DNA of 64,000 nt from Marchantia polymorpha subsp. ruderalis (Eukaryota > Streptophyta > Marchantiopsida > Marchantiales > Marchantiaceae). The notes under the pieces are model-generated. The model searched no databases. It saw nothing but the letters and a program-made list of their open reading frames with translations, and had not been told where the DNA came from. The stretch covers positions 22,836,001 through 22,900,000 of the forward strand of contig AP031357.1 in the NCBI GenBank assembly GCA_037833965.1, given 5' to 3'. Made by a program: the position numbers and the translations under genes. This document shows, piece by piece, positions 24,397 to 36,535 of the stretch (its first letter is position 1; the number at the start of each line of letters is the position of its first letter).

Positions 24397-26980
24397 CTGA
24401 AAGGAAGGTAATTTCAGCAAGGAGATGGGCACATGCATTCACTGTGTTGTACCAGTTATCTTGATCGACGTAGTAGATCTTCAAAATTGTTGAGGTTGTT
24501 GACAGGATCCGTTAATGTGATCGAGTACATACTGGTTGCATCGAAGCGGCCGCCTGCAATTGTTTGCCGGCTGGAATATCGTGAATGTCTGGGCTCTCTA
24601 GACAATTCAGGTGACCACTACTTATTCCTGGACAGGCAATGCTCGAATGTACTCGGAATGTGAGTTGTTTCAGAAATTGGTTTGAAGGCTAAAGCTGGAC
24701 GCATTCCAGAATTCCTGGGTCTTAATTTGAGTGAAGTGCTCCATCCTTGACAGAAGTAAGGATGAAGTGCTTCAAGCAGCAGGTGCCGTACAAATTCTAA
24801 GGTTCACATACTGATGTGAGAATCAGGCAGATCCTAGACCAGGATCACGGGATGAGTTCGAAATTCTGCGTGGTCCCTAGAAATGATGACCATAATATTT
24901 GAAGCTACTCCCGTCTGACACATAATACGAAGAGGACTAGTCCGGTCTACGGCCGAACATATGTCTCAAGATTAAAGAGCTTCCGTATGCCCTAGGAAGA
25001 CGCAAAAATCTGCCTAGCCTATAAGTCGTGGAAAGAACCAAACACGGGCGCTTCTCCCAGCCCCGCCATACTTTTTTCATCACAGGAAAGCATGTCAAGG
25101 AGGACGATGAAGACCCGCACGCACGAGGAGGCAATCGACGCAGCCGTCCGTCGACTTGCAGATTCTGTCTAATCCTCTAATAGACCAGCAAATGACTCCA
25201 GAGGAGTTACTTTCCCGAAAGGTCAGAGTTCGCTTTGCTCGTCTCCTGAAGATCCATCCCGTCGGATTGCTCTCATGACGAGAAAATGCGCGAGCAGCCA
25301 GCAGCTGCACGCATCATCAGGACGCATCGGGGGATCACCACGTAAAGCGTCGTGGGCCCCGCGAGCAGTGTTCCGAAGGAAGCCGGTAAAGTGTCCAGCA
25401 AGTCTCGCGCCAAGGAAACACCGCGCGAAAGGTCGTTCGCTCGCCCTCCCCTCGTCCCCGCCTGACTGGCGGCCAAGTACTCTACGTTGACGGGAACAGC
25501 CTCCCGTTCACCTCGCGGCCCCACCCACGAGTTTCTCCCCGCCGAAGCTCAAGTCCGGAACTCAGACTTGGGACTTTGGGGTTCTCCAATCTTTGGCCTT
25601 GACTTGGATTCAAGTCTCGGCTGGAGAAAAATGTTCCCAATAGCGGACTCTAGTCCTGACAAGCTCGTTTTCGGCAATGTACAGCGCTGTACCGTTGTGG
25701 GCGTGAGAGTAACGTTCTGCATAGGGTACGTGGTGGCGCAAGAGTGCGCAGATTAGAACAGTGAGTACTGTCCTTGAACTTAAGTAAAATTTGGAGTTCG
25801 CTTAAGGTTCCGTTTACGTTCTTAACTTTCTTTCTTCACTACACTGTCGTACAGTTCTGTCGTATATTGTAGATTCGAGGTACTATACGAGCCTATGCCA
25901 CAATACGGTACCTGTAGTTCGCCTGCTCCTTGCCATTTACCATTTACCATTTACCATTGCCAGTTTCTCAAACGAGGCATTTTGCCCTGCGTATTTCCCT
26001 TGCAACTTACGGCGTCGTTCTGTAAATTAGCAAAATAAGATTTGACCCGTATTTTATATTTTATTTTCCCACGACGGCTCTACCTTTGAGAGCTACGGAG
26101 AGGAGCACAAAACGCCCGAATGTTGCGATTTGGAAATCGATCGAAAATCTGTTCCTTCGTCGAATGGTTACTAAAGGGAGTCCGTTAAATCGGCCAATCT
26201 CGACCCGAAATTATGGGGAACCCGAATGACGGAGTGAGAGGGAGGTCTCGAATTCTCGGATTCGGCGGACGATTTTCACCGGCTTCCGATCGGAGCAAGT
26301 AGCTGTTCGGCCCACTTGGTGGGTGCCAACCGGGTCAAGGGACGAACGCGTGATCACCACGGAGGTTCTGGTGGGCAACTCCGAGCGCAGTCGTCCCGGA
26401 CTCCCGGCAGCAGCAAGTGATCGATCGTTGGAGGTACGCGGCGGAGCAGTGGTCGACGGGTTTGGTTTTGTTTGTATGCGGGGGGCGGGGGACGGGGCGA
26501 ATGAATTCTGATCGAAGGCGAATGGTTTGTGAGAGTCTGTGTGGCGACTGTCGGATGCTCGAGATCGACGACGTGCGGGCCGATCCAAATTTTGAGCAGA
26601 TTCCGCTGACGCCAACCACGTTTGTCGAGGAGCGGAACGATGGTTTCCATGGGCTGCACCGCCGCGTGGTTCGTCATCCTCCGCCGAGCGAGGCGGCGTG
26701 TGGACCGCAGTGGAAGATCGGGAAGAAGCAAGGGAAGGGAGCGAGAGCAATTCGGGCGACCTCATCTGCGGCTGCTGCACCGAAGCCAAGAGCCACCACC
26801 TCTCGGCCACCATCGGGGACTCTTGCAGCAGATTCATCCGCAGATCGACGTGCGGTAGCTTCTCTTCGTGGCGGCCGGAAATTCCGCTGGCCTCGAGCAT
26901 TAGGATCGGAAGCAAAAGAAAATCGAGGGCAATTGCATTCGAAGCCTGTCGGAGGATCCCGTGGCCGTAGCCCCGATTTT
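24397..26980. other. GC-rich islands and leader sequence
   Basis: The stretch 24.95-25.6 kb is GC-rich and open on several frames, and may hold the first exon of the minus-strand candidate at 24.0-24.4 kb. A 7-bp tandem repeat (CATTTAC, three copies) lies near 25933-25955. From about 26.2 kb the sequence is GC-rich again and leads into the quinolinate synthase gene. Long open frames on both strands there are best explained by low stop density. Confidence 0.4.
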
Positions 26981-26981
26981 G

Positions 26982-27020
26982 AAGGAGGCAGGGAGGCAGG
27001 GAGGGAGGGAGGGAGGGAGG
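26982..27020 (+). promoter_or_regulatory. G-rich (GGGA)n tract in the quinolinate synthase leader
   Basis: There are more than four consecutive GGG runs separated by single A or short spacers, ending about 80 bases before the start codon. Such a tract on the coding strand can form a G-quadruplex in the 5' leader RNA, which in general affects translation. Its role here is inference. Confidence 0.5.
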
Positions 27021-27101
27021 ACGAGCAAATCTTGCTGCTTCGTGTCTTGCGAGTCTGCGAGTCTCGGTCGATTCGGAGGTGAACCGCCAAAACTTGTTTG
27101 C

Positions 27102-29336
27102 ATGGCTGGATTTTCAGCGGGCATCGCAGCGGAGAGGGCTTGCGCGGCTTCGATCTGCTCTGCGACGCCGATCGTGCCTGCTGGACTGCGGAGCGCAGGT
27201 TCGCAATGCGCAGACAGGATTTCGTTCCGGCCCAGCCGAGGGACGCTGCGATCGGCCAAGCATGAGCTTTCTCACAAGCGCGGCGGAGTTTTTGGGCGTC
27301 CTTCCGCGAAGCAGACCCTGCGAGCGTCGGCGGCTTCGGCTCGGGGACCCCGCGGCGGATTAGAGGAAGCGGTGAAGGTAGGCGTGAGTGATTCGTCGTC
27401 GGTGGGTGGGGAGAGAGGATGGAGCGAGTTGGGGAGAGTAATTCAGGAGGTAGCGGGGGCGGGGTCATCGTCCCCTCGACAGAGCTTGGAGAAGTTGATG
27501 AACTATGCCTCCCAATTGGCACCGCTGCCCGCCTCCGAGCGCGTGACTGAGAATCGCGTTCCGGGATGCACTTCGCGAGTGTGGCTCACAGTCGACCTGC
27601 AGGAGAATGGCGAAGTCCACTTCGCGGCTGACAGTGATGCGGAAATCGTCCGGGGCACTTTGGGATTGCTCCTGCAATCTCTGAACGGGACCGATTCTCA
27701 GGAGATTTTGTCGTTGAATGAGGACGGCATTGCGAAGATGCTGGTGTCTGTGCCCAAGTCCACCACTTGGTACACCATCTGCATCCACATGCAGAAACGC
27801 GTTCGGGCTCTTCTGGAGCGAAGATCTCCGGGGAAGAAATTCGATCCTTTTCCTTCCTTGATCATCACTGCGGAGGACATTCAGGCCCAAGGTTCATTCG
27901 CCGAAGCCCAGGTGCAATATTTGACCCCCGACCCGGAGAGAGTGAAGGAGCTTGTGGAGGTTCTGAGGGCAAAGAATATCGGCGTCGTCGCACATTTTTA
28001 CATGGATCCCGAGGTCCAAGGGGTGCTCGTGGCGGCCAAGAAAGAGTGGCCGCACATTCATATTTCGGACTCGCTGGTCATGGCAGAACACGCCGTCAAG
28101 ATGGCGGAAGTCGGGTGCAAAGCTGTGGCTGTGCTGGGCGTGGATTTCATGTCAGAGAATGTTCGAGCAATTCTGGATAAGAATGGCCTGACTCACGTCC
28201 CAGTCTATCGCATGTCCAGCGATGAGATCGGGTGCTCCCTGGCGGAGGCTGCTGAAAGTGCTGAATATTTGGAGTACCTGAAAGCAGCGTCTGTCACGCC
28301 GAAATCTCTCCACGTGATTTACATCAACACCTCCCTAGAAACCAAGGCTCAAGCGCAGTCTTTAGTTCCCACCATTACTTGCACTTCGTCGAATGTTCTG
28401 CAGACGATTCTTCAAGCTTTTGCTCAAGTGCCAGATTTAACCCTTTGGTATGGTCCTGACTCTTACATGGGGGCGAATTTGGCGGAGATGCTAGTGCAGC
28501 TGATGAGTATGACGGACGAGGAGATAGCCAAGGTCCATCCGGCGCACAACCGGAAAACCATCAGCACAGTTCTGTCACATCTGCAGTACTATCAGAATGG
28601 GGCATGTATCGTCCACGACCTTTTCGGGAAAGAGGTGGTGAATAAATTGCGGGACGAGTACTCGGATGCTTATCAGACTGCGCATTTAGAAGTTCCTGGC
28701 GAGATGTTCACGCTGGCTATGGAAGCACGAGCTCGGGGAAGAGGAGCAGTCGGATCGACGCAGAATATCTTGGACTTCATCACGATCAAAGTGAGGGAAA
28801 TTCTGGACAGCGGAGTCGATGCTTGTCCCAAATTCGTCTTAGGTACCGAAGCAGGCATGATTACCGCGATCGTAGAAGCTGTTCGGCAGCTGCTGATAGA
28901 GCATAAACGGGCAAAGGGCTTTAGTGCAGCCAAGGTTGGAGTGGAGATCGTCTTTCCCGTCTCCACCGATGCCGTCGCACCACTGTCAACAGCTTCATCG
29001 TCACCGTCCTTCGCGGCAGCTGGTTTGAACATCGTTCCCGGAGTTGTATCGGGAGAAGGCTGTTCTGTGAATGGAGGCTGTGCATCGTGTGTGTACATGA
29101 AGATGAATCGTCTGGACAGGCTGCTGAGAATATGCAAACTGGTCGGGACGTCCGGAGAGAGCTTACTTGCGGAATACGAACCCCGCACGCTGAAGAGTTT
29201 ATCAGGAGGGGAGAACATTGCCGAGCTTGGGTGTGAGCCAATTTTGAGTATGAGATATTTCCAGTCAAACAAAAGATTATCAGATCAGCTAGTAGAGGAT
29301 ATAAACAGGCATGCTTGCGCTTCTGTGCCCAAATAA
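27102..29336 (+). CDS. QS: Quinolinate synthase, SufE-NadA fusion, plastid-targeted
   Basis: One uninterrupted frame of 744 residues starts at the ATG at 27102 and ends with TAA at 29334-29336. The enzyme condenses iminoaspartate with dihydroxyacetone phosphate to form quinolinate in de novo NAD synthesis and needs a [4Fe-4S] cluster. Residues 1 to about 80 are rich in Ser, Ala and Arg with few acids, as in a chloroplast transit peptide. Residues about 125-240 are a SufE domain with catalytic Cys156 in RVPGCTSRVW. The NadA part follows, from about residue 275, with DSLVMAEHAVKMAEVGCKA, GVDFMSENVRAIL, cluster-ligand candidates Cys378 (EIGCSLAEA) and Cys502 (NGACIVHDLF), GTEAGMITAI at 581-590, and the terminal CSVNGGCASCVYMKMN (654-669) holding the third ligand. 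The frame is open upstream to 26961 but without ATG, so the first in-frame ATG was chosen. The absence of introns is notable beside the intron-bearing neighbours. Confidence 0.96.
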   Translation: MAGFSAGIAAERACAASICSATPIVPAGLRSAGSQCADRISFRPSRGTLRSAKHELSHKRGGVFGRPSAKQTLRASAASARGPRGGLEEAVKVGVSDSSSVGGERGWSELGRVIQEVAGAGSSSPRQSLEKLMNYASQLAPLPASERVTENRVPGCTSRVWLTVDLQENGEVHFAADSDAEIVRGTLGLLLQSLNGTDSQEILSLNEDGIAKMLVSVPKSTTWYTICIHMQKRVRALLERRSPGKKFDPFPSLIITAEDIQAQGSFAEAQVQYLTPDPERVKELVEVLRAKNIGVVAHFYMDPEVQGVLVAAKKEWPHIHISDSLVMAEHAVKMAEVGCKAVAVLGVDFMSENVRAILDKNGLTHVPVYRMSSDEIGCSLAEAAESAEYLEYLKAASVTPKSLHVIYINTSLETKAQAQSLVPTITCTSSNVLQTILQAFAQVPDLTLWYGPDSYMGANLAEMLVQLMSMTDEEIAKVHPAHNRKTISTVLSHLQYYQNGACIVHDLFGKEVVNKLRDEYSDAYQTAHLEVPGEMFTLAMEARARGRGAVGSTQNILDFITIKVREILDSGVDACPKFVLGTEAGMITAIVEAVRQLLIEHKRAKGFSAAKVGVEIVFPVSTDAVAPLSTASSSPSFAAAGLNIVPGVVSGEGCSVNGGCASCVYMKMNRLDRLLRICKLVGTSGESLLAEYEPRTLKSLSGGENIAELGCEPILSMRYFQSNKRLSDQLVEDINRHACASVPK

Positions 29337-31233
29337 TTCTGCTGGCTCTTGTAACCAGCATATGCTGGACAAGTGAGCGCAGATACAAGATCTGCCCGAA
29401 GGTTTGTTGCAAAGCCAGATCTTCTCGAATTTTGCCGTCCAGGTTACCTATTCTAGCCTCCACCAAGTTTTGTCATACCTTTAGATTTTGAAAGTGGTCC
29501 ACTCTGCAAATGCTCCAGAGGGCCAGTTCCAGTCTCCCTTGTATCATAGTCGGTTCCTTTGGCAAATTGATGCCCCAAGTTCAGTGTATCTCCTATTAAG
29601 GGGCAGTTGAATGCACATTGCCCACTGTTTCGTGCTAACCGACGATTTTTAAGTGCTCGTTTAAATTCGATGGTTGTGACGCGTAGTGCAAAGTGAACCC
29701 GTGCAATTTATTCCATCAGTCTTGCAACCTCTGTCGTCCTACCCTCTCAAGAGTAGGATATGCATGGTATGCACAGTCGGCAGCTTCACTTCAGGTCGTT
29801 ATGGTGTTGGAAGCACAGTAGTTCTCACATGGAAGGAATATCGAAGTTTAGATTTCTCGAGGGTAAGTTCTCGAACTGAAGGAACAAGTAAGGAGTTCGA
29901 GAGCATGAGGACTTTCTCATTAATGGTGACAAGGCCAAGGCAGTTTTGGCAAGACCTCCTAGCCATTCAGTTAATGTACAGGGGATGGGGGACCTTGACT
30001 TAAGGAATCTACACATTTGAACAGCTGTGGGTGAAATCACATAGTGCGAAACCTCGTGTTGCGTTTCAGACTGCTCAATATCTATCAGATTAACAAAAGT
30101 ACACCGAATTCTTCCTAATCTAATCTCTTGAGTTAGTGACAAGGAGAACTATAACGAAAACTATGGGAAGACTACACCAAGTAGCACATGGTGTACACCA
30201 GACGGAATGGGGTAACATCGACAATCCAACTAAATATGTCGTATGGTTCATACGCAAAATATCATTTCAATAGTCATCAACTAGCGCGATTGCTCTCGAG
30301 CTCCTTAAAGTAGATAGTAACCTGAGGTACACCAGCTTAGAACCTGTCAAATTCAACAATGTTTATGCACATAGTTCCATAAGCCTACAAGCTCAAAGTA
30401 ATGAAGAGATTACAGTACTTCTTTGCAAATCATCCCCATGAAAACATTGGTTACCATTTCTCCACTCACAGCCACCCTAGAAAATGGGTTATCACCCCAT
30501 CTAAAGTTGTGTCACATATTAGCTACCTAACCTATTGACACGGTAATCCCAAAACCAAATTTATGTTTGCCCTAATGTCGATTGCAAGACATACTGAGCT
30601 CATAAAATGTAATTCACAAGAGCTTTGATAGTCGGATGTTTGAATTCAAGATTAAATGTGGAATACGTTCGAATAGTTAACTAATTTCAGAATATTAAAA
30701 AATCTTTTGTTTAATTCATGACTGAAATAAAACACAAGTTCATGAACTAGAATATATGTATGTCAAGTGCAAAGACAATGATATTGTATAGATAACATTC
30801 TGATATAACTCAACATTAGAAGTATCTACAATCACAAATTAAAAACATAACATACGACATATACATACATATGACATGTGAAAAGCATTCACTAGCTAGG
30901 AGAGTTAAACATGCATGCTCCATGAGTAATGCACCTAAATTTCACACAACATCAACCATGCTTGTATGTCAAATGTATTTTTACAAATGTGAATTAATTT
31001 TCCAAGTATGTACAAGGAAGTTAACAAAAACATCCATAATAATAATTTAAATATATTTATACATAAAAATGCATATGAAGATCCAATCGTTAGAATAACA
31101 CGTCATCTAATTTGCACTTTTTTTCAAATATTGAGATTAATTTTGATTATCAGACAAAAAATGTGTGTCTAGCATAAGTCACATGATTACTTTGACTAAC
31201 TAATTTATAAAACTAGAAAATATGATAGAACGA

Positions 31234-31289
<56 letters not shown>

Positions 31290-33459
31290 ATGTATAACAT
31301 GATTAATCATGAGAAAAAGAACAAAAAAGTTTCACGTTACTGTCCATAACAATTTCAATCCAATCATTTATGAAAAATAAAGATAATAAAAATTCAAAAA
31401 GAAAGTAAATAGAGGAGACTTGATAAAATTTACTGTTTTCTCATATTTATATATTTTAGATTATGAATATGGATTATAATTTGTGAAGAATAATTGTAAA
31501 AAATTACATTAAGTAATTTGATCATAATTTCTTATGAAAAGTAAGTCGTTATAAACATGAATAAATGTAAATAAATATATATAAATAAAAAAATATGATA
31601 TTTGAGAATGATAATTTAAAGAAAAGCTTAAGACGTAAAATATCCTCAAGAATTAAAATAAAACGGAGATGTTATCATAGTCTCTTTTTACAACTGTTAG
31701 TCTTGAGCAAAAGACTAAATTTTTTCGAATAAAAAAACAGTATTTCAATATATTTTTCATTCAGGTTTTCAAGCGATGCATAAATGATTCAAAAATCAAT
31801 ACAAAAATAATTTAAAAATTCACAATTAAAAGACACAAACAGCACAAACAACTCAACAATTTTAGATTTTAGATTTGATAGTTGACATTCTGAACTTTAA
31901 CAGTAGTTGCAATAGCAATTTATTTTTACAGTAGCTAAAATGCCAGTTATGTAATATACGCAATTGTGCATGTTTTTTACTTTAACAAATAATAATTTGA
32001 AATGTATAACGGAAATAATGATTACGACATGACTTTGATCTTTGAAAAGGTAAAAAATCTTCATACAATGATTAAGATTTTTTTGAAATATATTTGAAAA
32101 TATATAGAATCATAATTAAGATGCAATTATTTATTGGAATCAGTTGAGAGTCAGTGAAACTTCTAAAACTTGAATAATTGATGAAGAAGTTTGAACAAGA
32201 ATGAATCTTAAAATTCAAACTAAAGTTTGAATATAGAGAACTTTACAACCAAGATTGATCCACTGTATATTTATCAAAAAGCCTATACTCCACTATTGTC
32301 ACCATTTGTTCGTTATATGTATTTGTGACATTGTTCGTTCTTATTTCAGATCATAGAAATTTAGTATCAGCTTTTTCTATGACAGTTCAAATTAAAATTT
32401 TCAAATATGTATTTTGAATTTTGAAAAAGATGTCCAAATAGTTGAAGTTAAGTTATGTGATGAATTATGTTTGAAAATTGAGTTTTATAAATGAGCGATT
32501 GAAGTTCGTATTGCGCAATCGTTAGATGTATCATTTGGATGAAGAGTTGTAACAATGAATTTCTTTGGTAGTTAATTTGTTTTATGAGTGCAAATCAAGA
32601 TTGCAAAATGAAACTCAATCAAATTGAAAATGCATACCCCCGGCCAAGTTTAAGAATAGAAAGGATGGACTAAGCCACAAGTTCTGAAGCGGCTTCTTTC
32701 TGATCTCCGATGATTCCTTTAGGACTGAATAAGTTACTTTTGAGCTTTGCAATTTCTCCGGGATCTTCAATCCTTCCTTCATGTGTGTATTTTGCAAGAA
32801 GGTTAAAGCTCAACACCGCCTAGCCCGAAGCACAGCTGTTGACAGGCTCCGTTTATGTACTGTGTTCTTCTTAGACATTTGAAGAAGCAGACTCCATCCG
32901 AGGAACCAGTAACAACTGCAATCCAGATTTCTGTCTTTCTCAAGATAGTTCGATGTTTGTCAAAAGATACCGCTCACCTGTATCCATCTTGCCGACAAAA
33001 AGATTGAACAGGTTTTTCTGTATGAAGAAACAACATGAAGCTGGCTGCTTAAACTATCAACTAGACTCTCATGTTGTTTAGCAATACTCAAGCCACACAT
33101 TCCTGAAACCTTCCCTAAACCGCGTCAACATCATACAAACCAGACTCTGGAAGCTGCGAGGGTACGAAACCTATGCACAGTCGGGTCGAGTAATCAAGCC
33201 ACATGACTGCCAGCAGCGATAACTTGGAGATAATCGTTCAGTCGAGTAGAAAAGACCTTATGAATCTGGCATTTATTAAATACTTAGAAGAAACAGACTG
33301 CATATTGCTTCATACTGTTTCTTCTTATGAAGAAATCTGGATTCCACGCAGGGCTTGTTAAGCGCAGCCTTTTATGGTACAAAAATTGGTCTTTCAGATA
33401 AAGCTTGATAGCTACTAATGATAACATGTATAGAGGAGACTAATTTGGAAAACACATTG
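29337..33459. other. 3' flank of QS and AT-rich desert
   Basis: The first several hundred bases are probably 3' UTR. A plus-strand frame at 29686-30003 has no recognised motif. From about 30.6 to 32.6 kb the sequence is very AT-rich and stop-dense like that at 1.3-5.6 kb, with a long TA microsatellite. The stretch 32.6-33.4 kb is probably 3' flank of the methyltransferase gene. A short inverted repeat (AGAAGAAACAG with CTGTTTCTTCT) lies at 33286-33325. Confidence 0.4.
31237..31286. repeat. (TA)25 microsatellite
   Basis: This is an uninterrupted run of about 25 TA units inside the AT-rich desert. Confidence 0.95.
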
Positions 33460-35802
33460 TTATTTTCTTAGCACAAACATGAGGTGTGGGCATAGTGGCC
33501 TATTTGTCCACGATAGGTGGCTGCAAACCCACTCGTTGGGAGGTAGACTAGCTAAGAAATCCCGTACAGCTTCGTACTCTTCCCTGTTACCCAGACCACA
33601 AAGTATACAGTAAAGCGTTAGCTTTCACCATTTTTCTTTAGACTGTTTTGTATCATTGACAGAGAAGCGTATGAATGTTACAGAATACCAGTTCAACTAA
33701 CAACAATCGGTGCTGAAGTTCGTGCTTTCAACGTCCTTCGTACATTCTTACAACTAACGGCATTTTAGGACTTCCTGCAACTGCAATGAGAGTGCAACAA
33801 AATTGAGGAAAAAACACTTACTGGCCCCCCGGGTGTCCAACATATGACATGATACTGATTAGTCCTTGCGGTTCGATTACTTTAGTTGCCGCACGAACAG
33901 CATTTACAGTCGACTCCGCTCTTGTGATGAAGCTTTTATCCCCTCCCGGTTGATAGCCCAAATTGAAACATACCAATCTGTTGAGGAAGAGTAATGTATG
34001 TGATCGAAGGGTCTGTTAAATATCGGAAAAAGCTAAGCATTCACCAATCTTGAAAATGACATTTTTCTGGACGGAGAAAGAAAAAGATCATGAGAGGGTA
34101 AAAAAATGTAGAGCTACTGTGCGACGATATATGTCACAAGAAGTAAGCCTGGCGGGTCCGGGTAAATTTTACAGATTTGCTGAAAAACACTACAGGAACA
34201 AGGGATTATGAATGATTTCTGTACATGTGATTAGTAAGTGCGAGCACGACCCCACCCATAACTAGACAAAAAAAGAACAAATAAAGACGAAAAACAAAGA
34301 AAAATCTCAACATGATATTATCATCAAATCACGCATCAAGACGGTTATGGGAGCAGTCGATTGTTGTTATTTAAACAACATTGTACAAGTCCTCGTTGAG
34401 TCAGTTCTTTACCTTACTGAAGATTCGTCCACAACTTCGTCAAGCTGAGAATGACATAACAGCAACAGGCTCACTTTTTCTCGCTGACAAAAGGAAAACG
34501 AGAATATCAGAATGGTAATACATTGGGTATGACCTGAACCTTTCTTCACTTTGTTTCGACCACTATACAGCTAGAAGAGGAGACAAATAACCTGGTTAGG
34601 ATCAAGCTCTCGATCAAGCAGTGCTGTTGTATTATCTATGGCTCCTTGTTGTAAATCGAGCCCAATCACGTAGCCTGCAGTTGCTTCTTGAAGCACAAGC
34701 TTTGCCAACATAAGCGTATCATGACCGTTGCCGCAAGTGGCATCGATGACCGTATCTCCAGGCCTGACAACAGTCTTCCAGACTCTGCAGCAAATTGATA
34801 AATTAGAGAAAATTGACCCTCAACCTCAATACCTAATGCACTGAGCATAAAAAATGAACTATGTGAGCACAAAAAAGGTTGTGCACTGCAAAACTTTGAC
34901 AATGCCTACACAACCCCGTATTCGATTTTCCTATCTGAAAGCTAGTATGTCGAGCACATGCGTCCAGTATAGTCAAGTGATAAGCATCTATGCATCTGAA
35001 AGGCTTGTCTTACTTGTGGGCTATGGAAGTGGTTTTGGAACCATCCAAGATGAAATCTGTTAAAGCGGCTTCAACTCTTTCCTCAGTGTTCAGGCCTGCA
35101 TCATGCCCAAGGAGCTGCAATGGACAACTTATACTTCTCAATTGCGGCTTCTTCTACATGACCAAAAGGGCAATCGCAAGCTCTGGGAATGAAGCATTTC
35201 CACAAATAGATGCACATAAAAAGGTATTTGGTACTCTGAGGTTAAGCCTGCAAGTCAACTTCAAATTTCAGAACAATCTCTAGACTGCTCGGGCCTCAAC
35301 AAACAGCAATTTCTAAACCCTGACATGTGTGGATAATGTGAACACATTGGTGGTAATTAATCAGACCACGAAATCATACGATACAAAAGGAGACCGGGGG
35401 CCAGGAATGCATGACAAGGCTTCTATGAAATAATGGCCCAGTCATCAAGCATAGAGTCGATGTCCACAACTCACAACACGTAATTTCGACATTCTGTATT
35501 GCAAGAGTATACACGAAACTTTGCCAGGCAAACGTGGCTAAAAGTGCCAACAAATGCACACTCAACGGTCCTTACTTACCAGTCGAAGTCCCGCCGACAC
35601 GCGCGACAGGCCTCGGGATATTGGAAGCTAGTGTTGACAGTCTCTGCCAAGAATTCCGACAGAATTGCTGCCGTCCTGAGGAGCAACGTGCAGATAGCTC
35701 TCGTCGCAGAAAATCCAGCTCCCCTTCAGCTCCTGCAGCCAGAGGCGAGGAAATCCAACCGACCGAAGCTCTACTGATACCTCTGAGCATCATAGTTGCC
35801 AT
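33460..35802 (-). CDS. YtqB-like class I SAM-dependent methyltransferase, six exons
   Basis: On the minus strand six exons (35802-35580, 35095-35014, 34784-34592, 34483-34413, 33977-33822 and 33583-33460) join with GT-AG introns. Phases agree at every junction, giving 282 residues. The family is the putative rRNA methylase group of bacterial YtqB, which has one-exon bacterial and multi-exon plant members. The SAM-binding motif VIDATCGNGHDT is at residues 114-125, the acidic loop VIGLDLQQG at 141-149, and the family signature FNLGYQPGGDKS at 194-205. A VGHPGGQ motif follows, shared with plant homologues. The first 70 or so residues (MATMMLRGISRAS, rich in Ser and Arg) look like an organelle transit peptide, so plastid action is likely. 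The substrate in plants is not settled. The frame is intact and complete. Confidence 0.93.
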
Positions 35803-36110
35803 CTTCTCCACGGCACCAACAATTCCGTAACTATACTATCCTAGCCACAAATCCTGTGGCGAATTCTTCCCACCGATCTTATCGCCGGGCTCGATTTTCA
35901 AATCGATTGCTTTCATCACATAAACCCAGAGAGGGTAATTCAAAACCCCTACCACATCATGTACAAGTCTGGACTGTGATCACCGTTCTCACGGTCGATG
36001 CATTACGTGGTAATGGTCGAGTACAAAGAGTCATGGACCATGACTCTTTGGTCCTCACAAAACGTGGCTGGACTAACGGCCAAGCCAGATAGGTAACGTA
36101 AAAGTTATAA
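35803..36110. other. 5' flank of the methyltransferase gene
   Basis: About 300 bases upstream of the methyltransferase start show no gene. They contain the small palindrome at 36025-36049 and then grade into AT-rich repeats. Confidence 0.4.
36025..36049. repeat. Perfect 12-bp inverted repeat, 1-nt loop
   Basis: AAAGAGTCATGG (36025-36036) is exactly complementary to CCATGACTCTTT (36038-36049) around a single A. Confidence 0.95.
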
Positions 36111-36114
36111 CGGG

Positions 36115-36490
36115 TAGTAAAATTTCTTCCACCTTTACTTTACTTCTACCCTTTCCTTTACACATTGGTCACGCTTTACTTATAACTTTAACAAGGTATT
36201 TATTCAATTAAAAATACACTTTACTTTTACTTTATCCGTTAAATGGATAATTATTCATTAAAAATATATTCTATTTTTTCCGTTAATCAGATAATTATTC
36301 AATAAAATTGAAAAATGGACTTTATTTTTACTTCACCTCGTAACTTGGTAATTACCCAAAATAATAAAAAATAAACCATATCTTTACTTTATTCATAAAT
36401 CAAATAATTATTCAATAATAATAAAAAATACATTTTAATTTATTCACAAGTTAACTTGGTAACTACATTAATATAAAGTAAGATATTTAT
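36115..36490. repeat. Diverged AT-rich tandem repeat
   Basis: A phrase made of TTTACTTTA, a CGTAA or CAAGT segment with AACTTGGTAA, then TAATTATTCAATAA and AATAAAAAATA recurs several times with substitutions and small length changes. The unit is roughly 55-65 bp. It abuts the end of the hAT transposase remnant and may be part of that element's subterminal region. Confidence 0.6.
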
Positions 36491-36535
36491 CTCAAAAACT
36501 TTCAGTTCAAGCTAGATTCAAAAACCATTTCTACA

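Noticed and set aside
26211-27082. Long open frames on both strands upstream of quinolinate synthase
   Set aside because: The sequence is very GC-rich, all frames are open, the translations are low-complexity and no domain or splice partner is visible. It is best explained as promoter and leader.
26961-27101. Upstream extension of the quinolinate synthase frame
   Set aside because: It begins at a GTG, is encoded partly by the GGGA microsatellite and gives Gly/Arg repeats. The first ATG at 27102 begins a normal transit peptide.
35499-35830. Plus-strand frames over the first exon of the methyltransferase
   Set aside because: They are shadows of the minus-strand exon, which has a perfect donor and matching phases.
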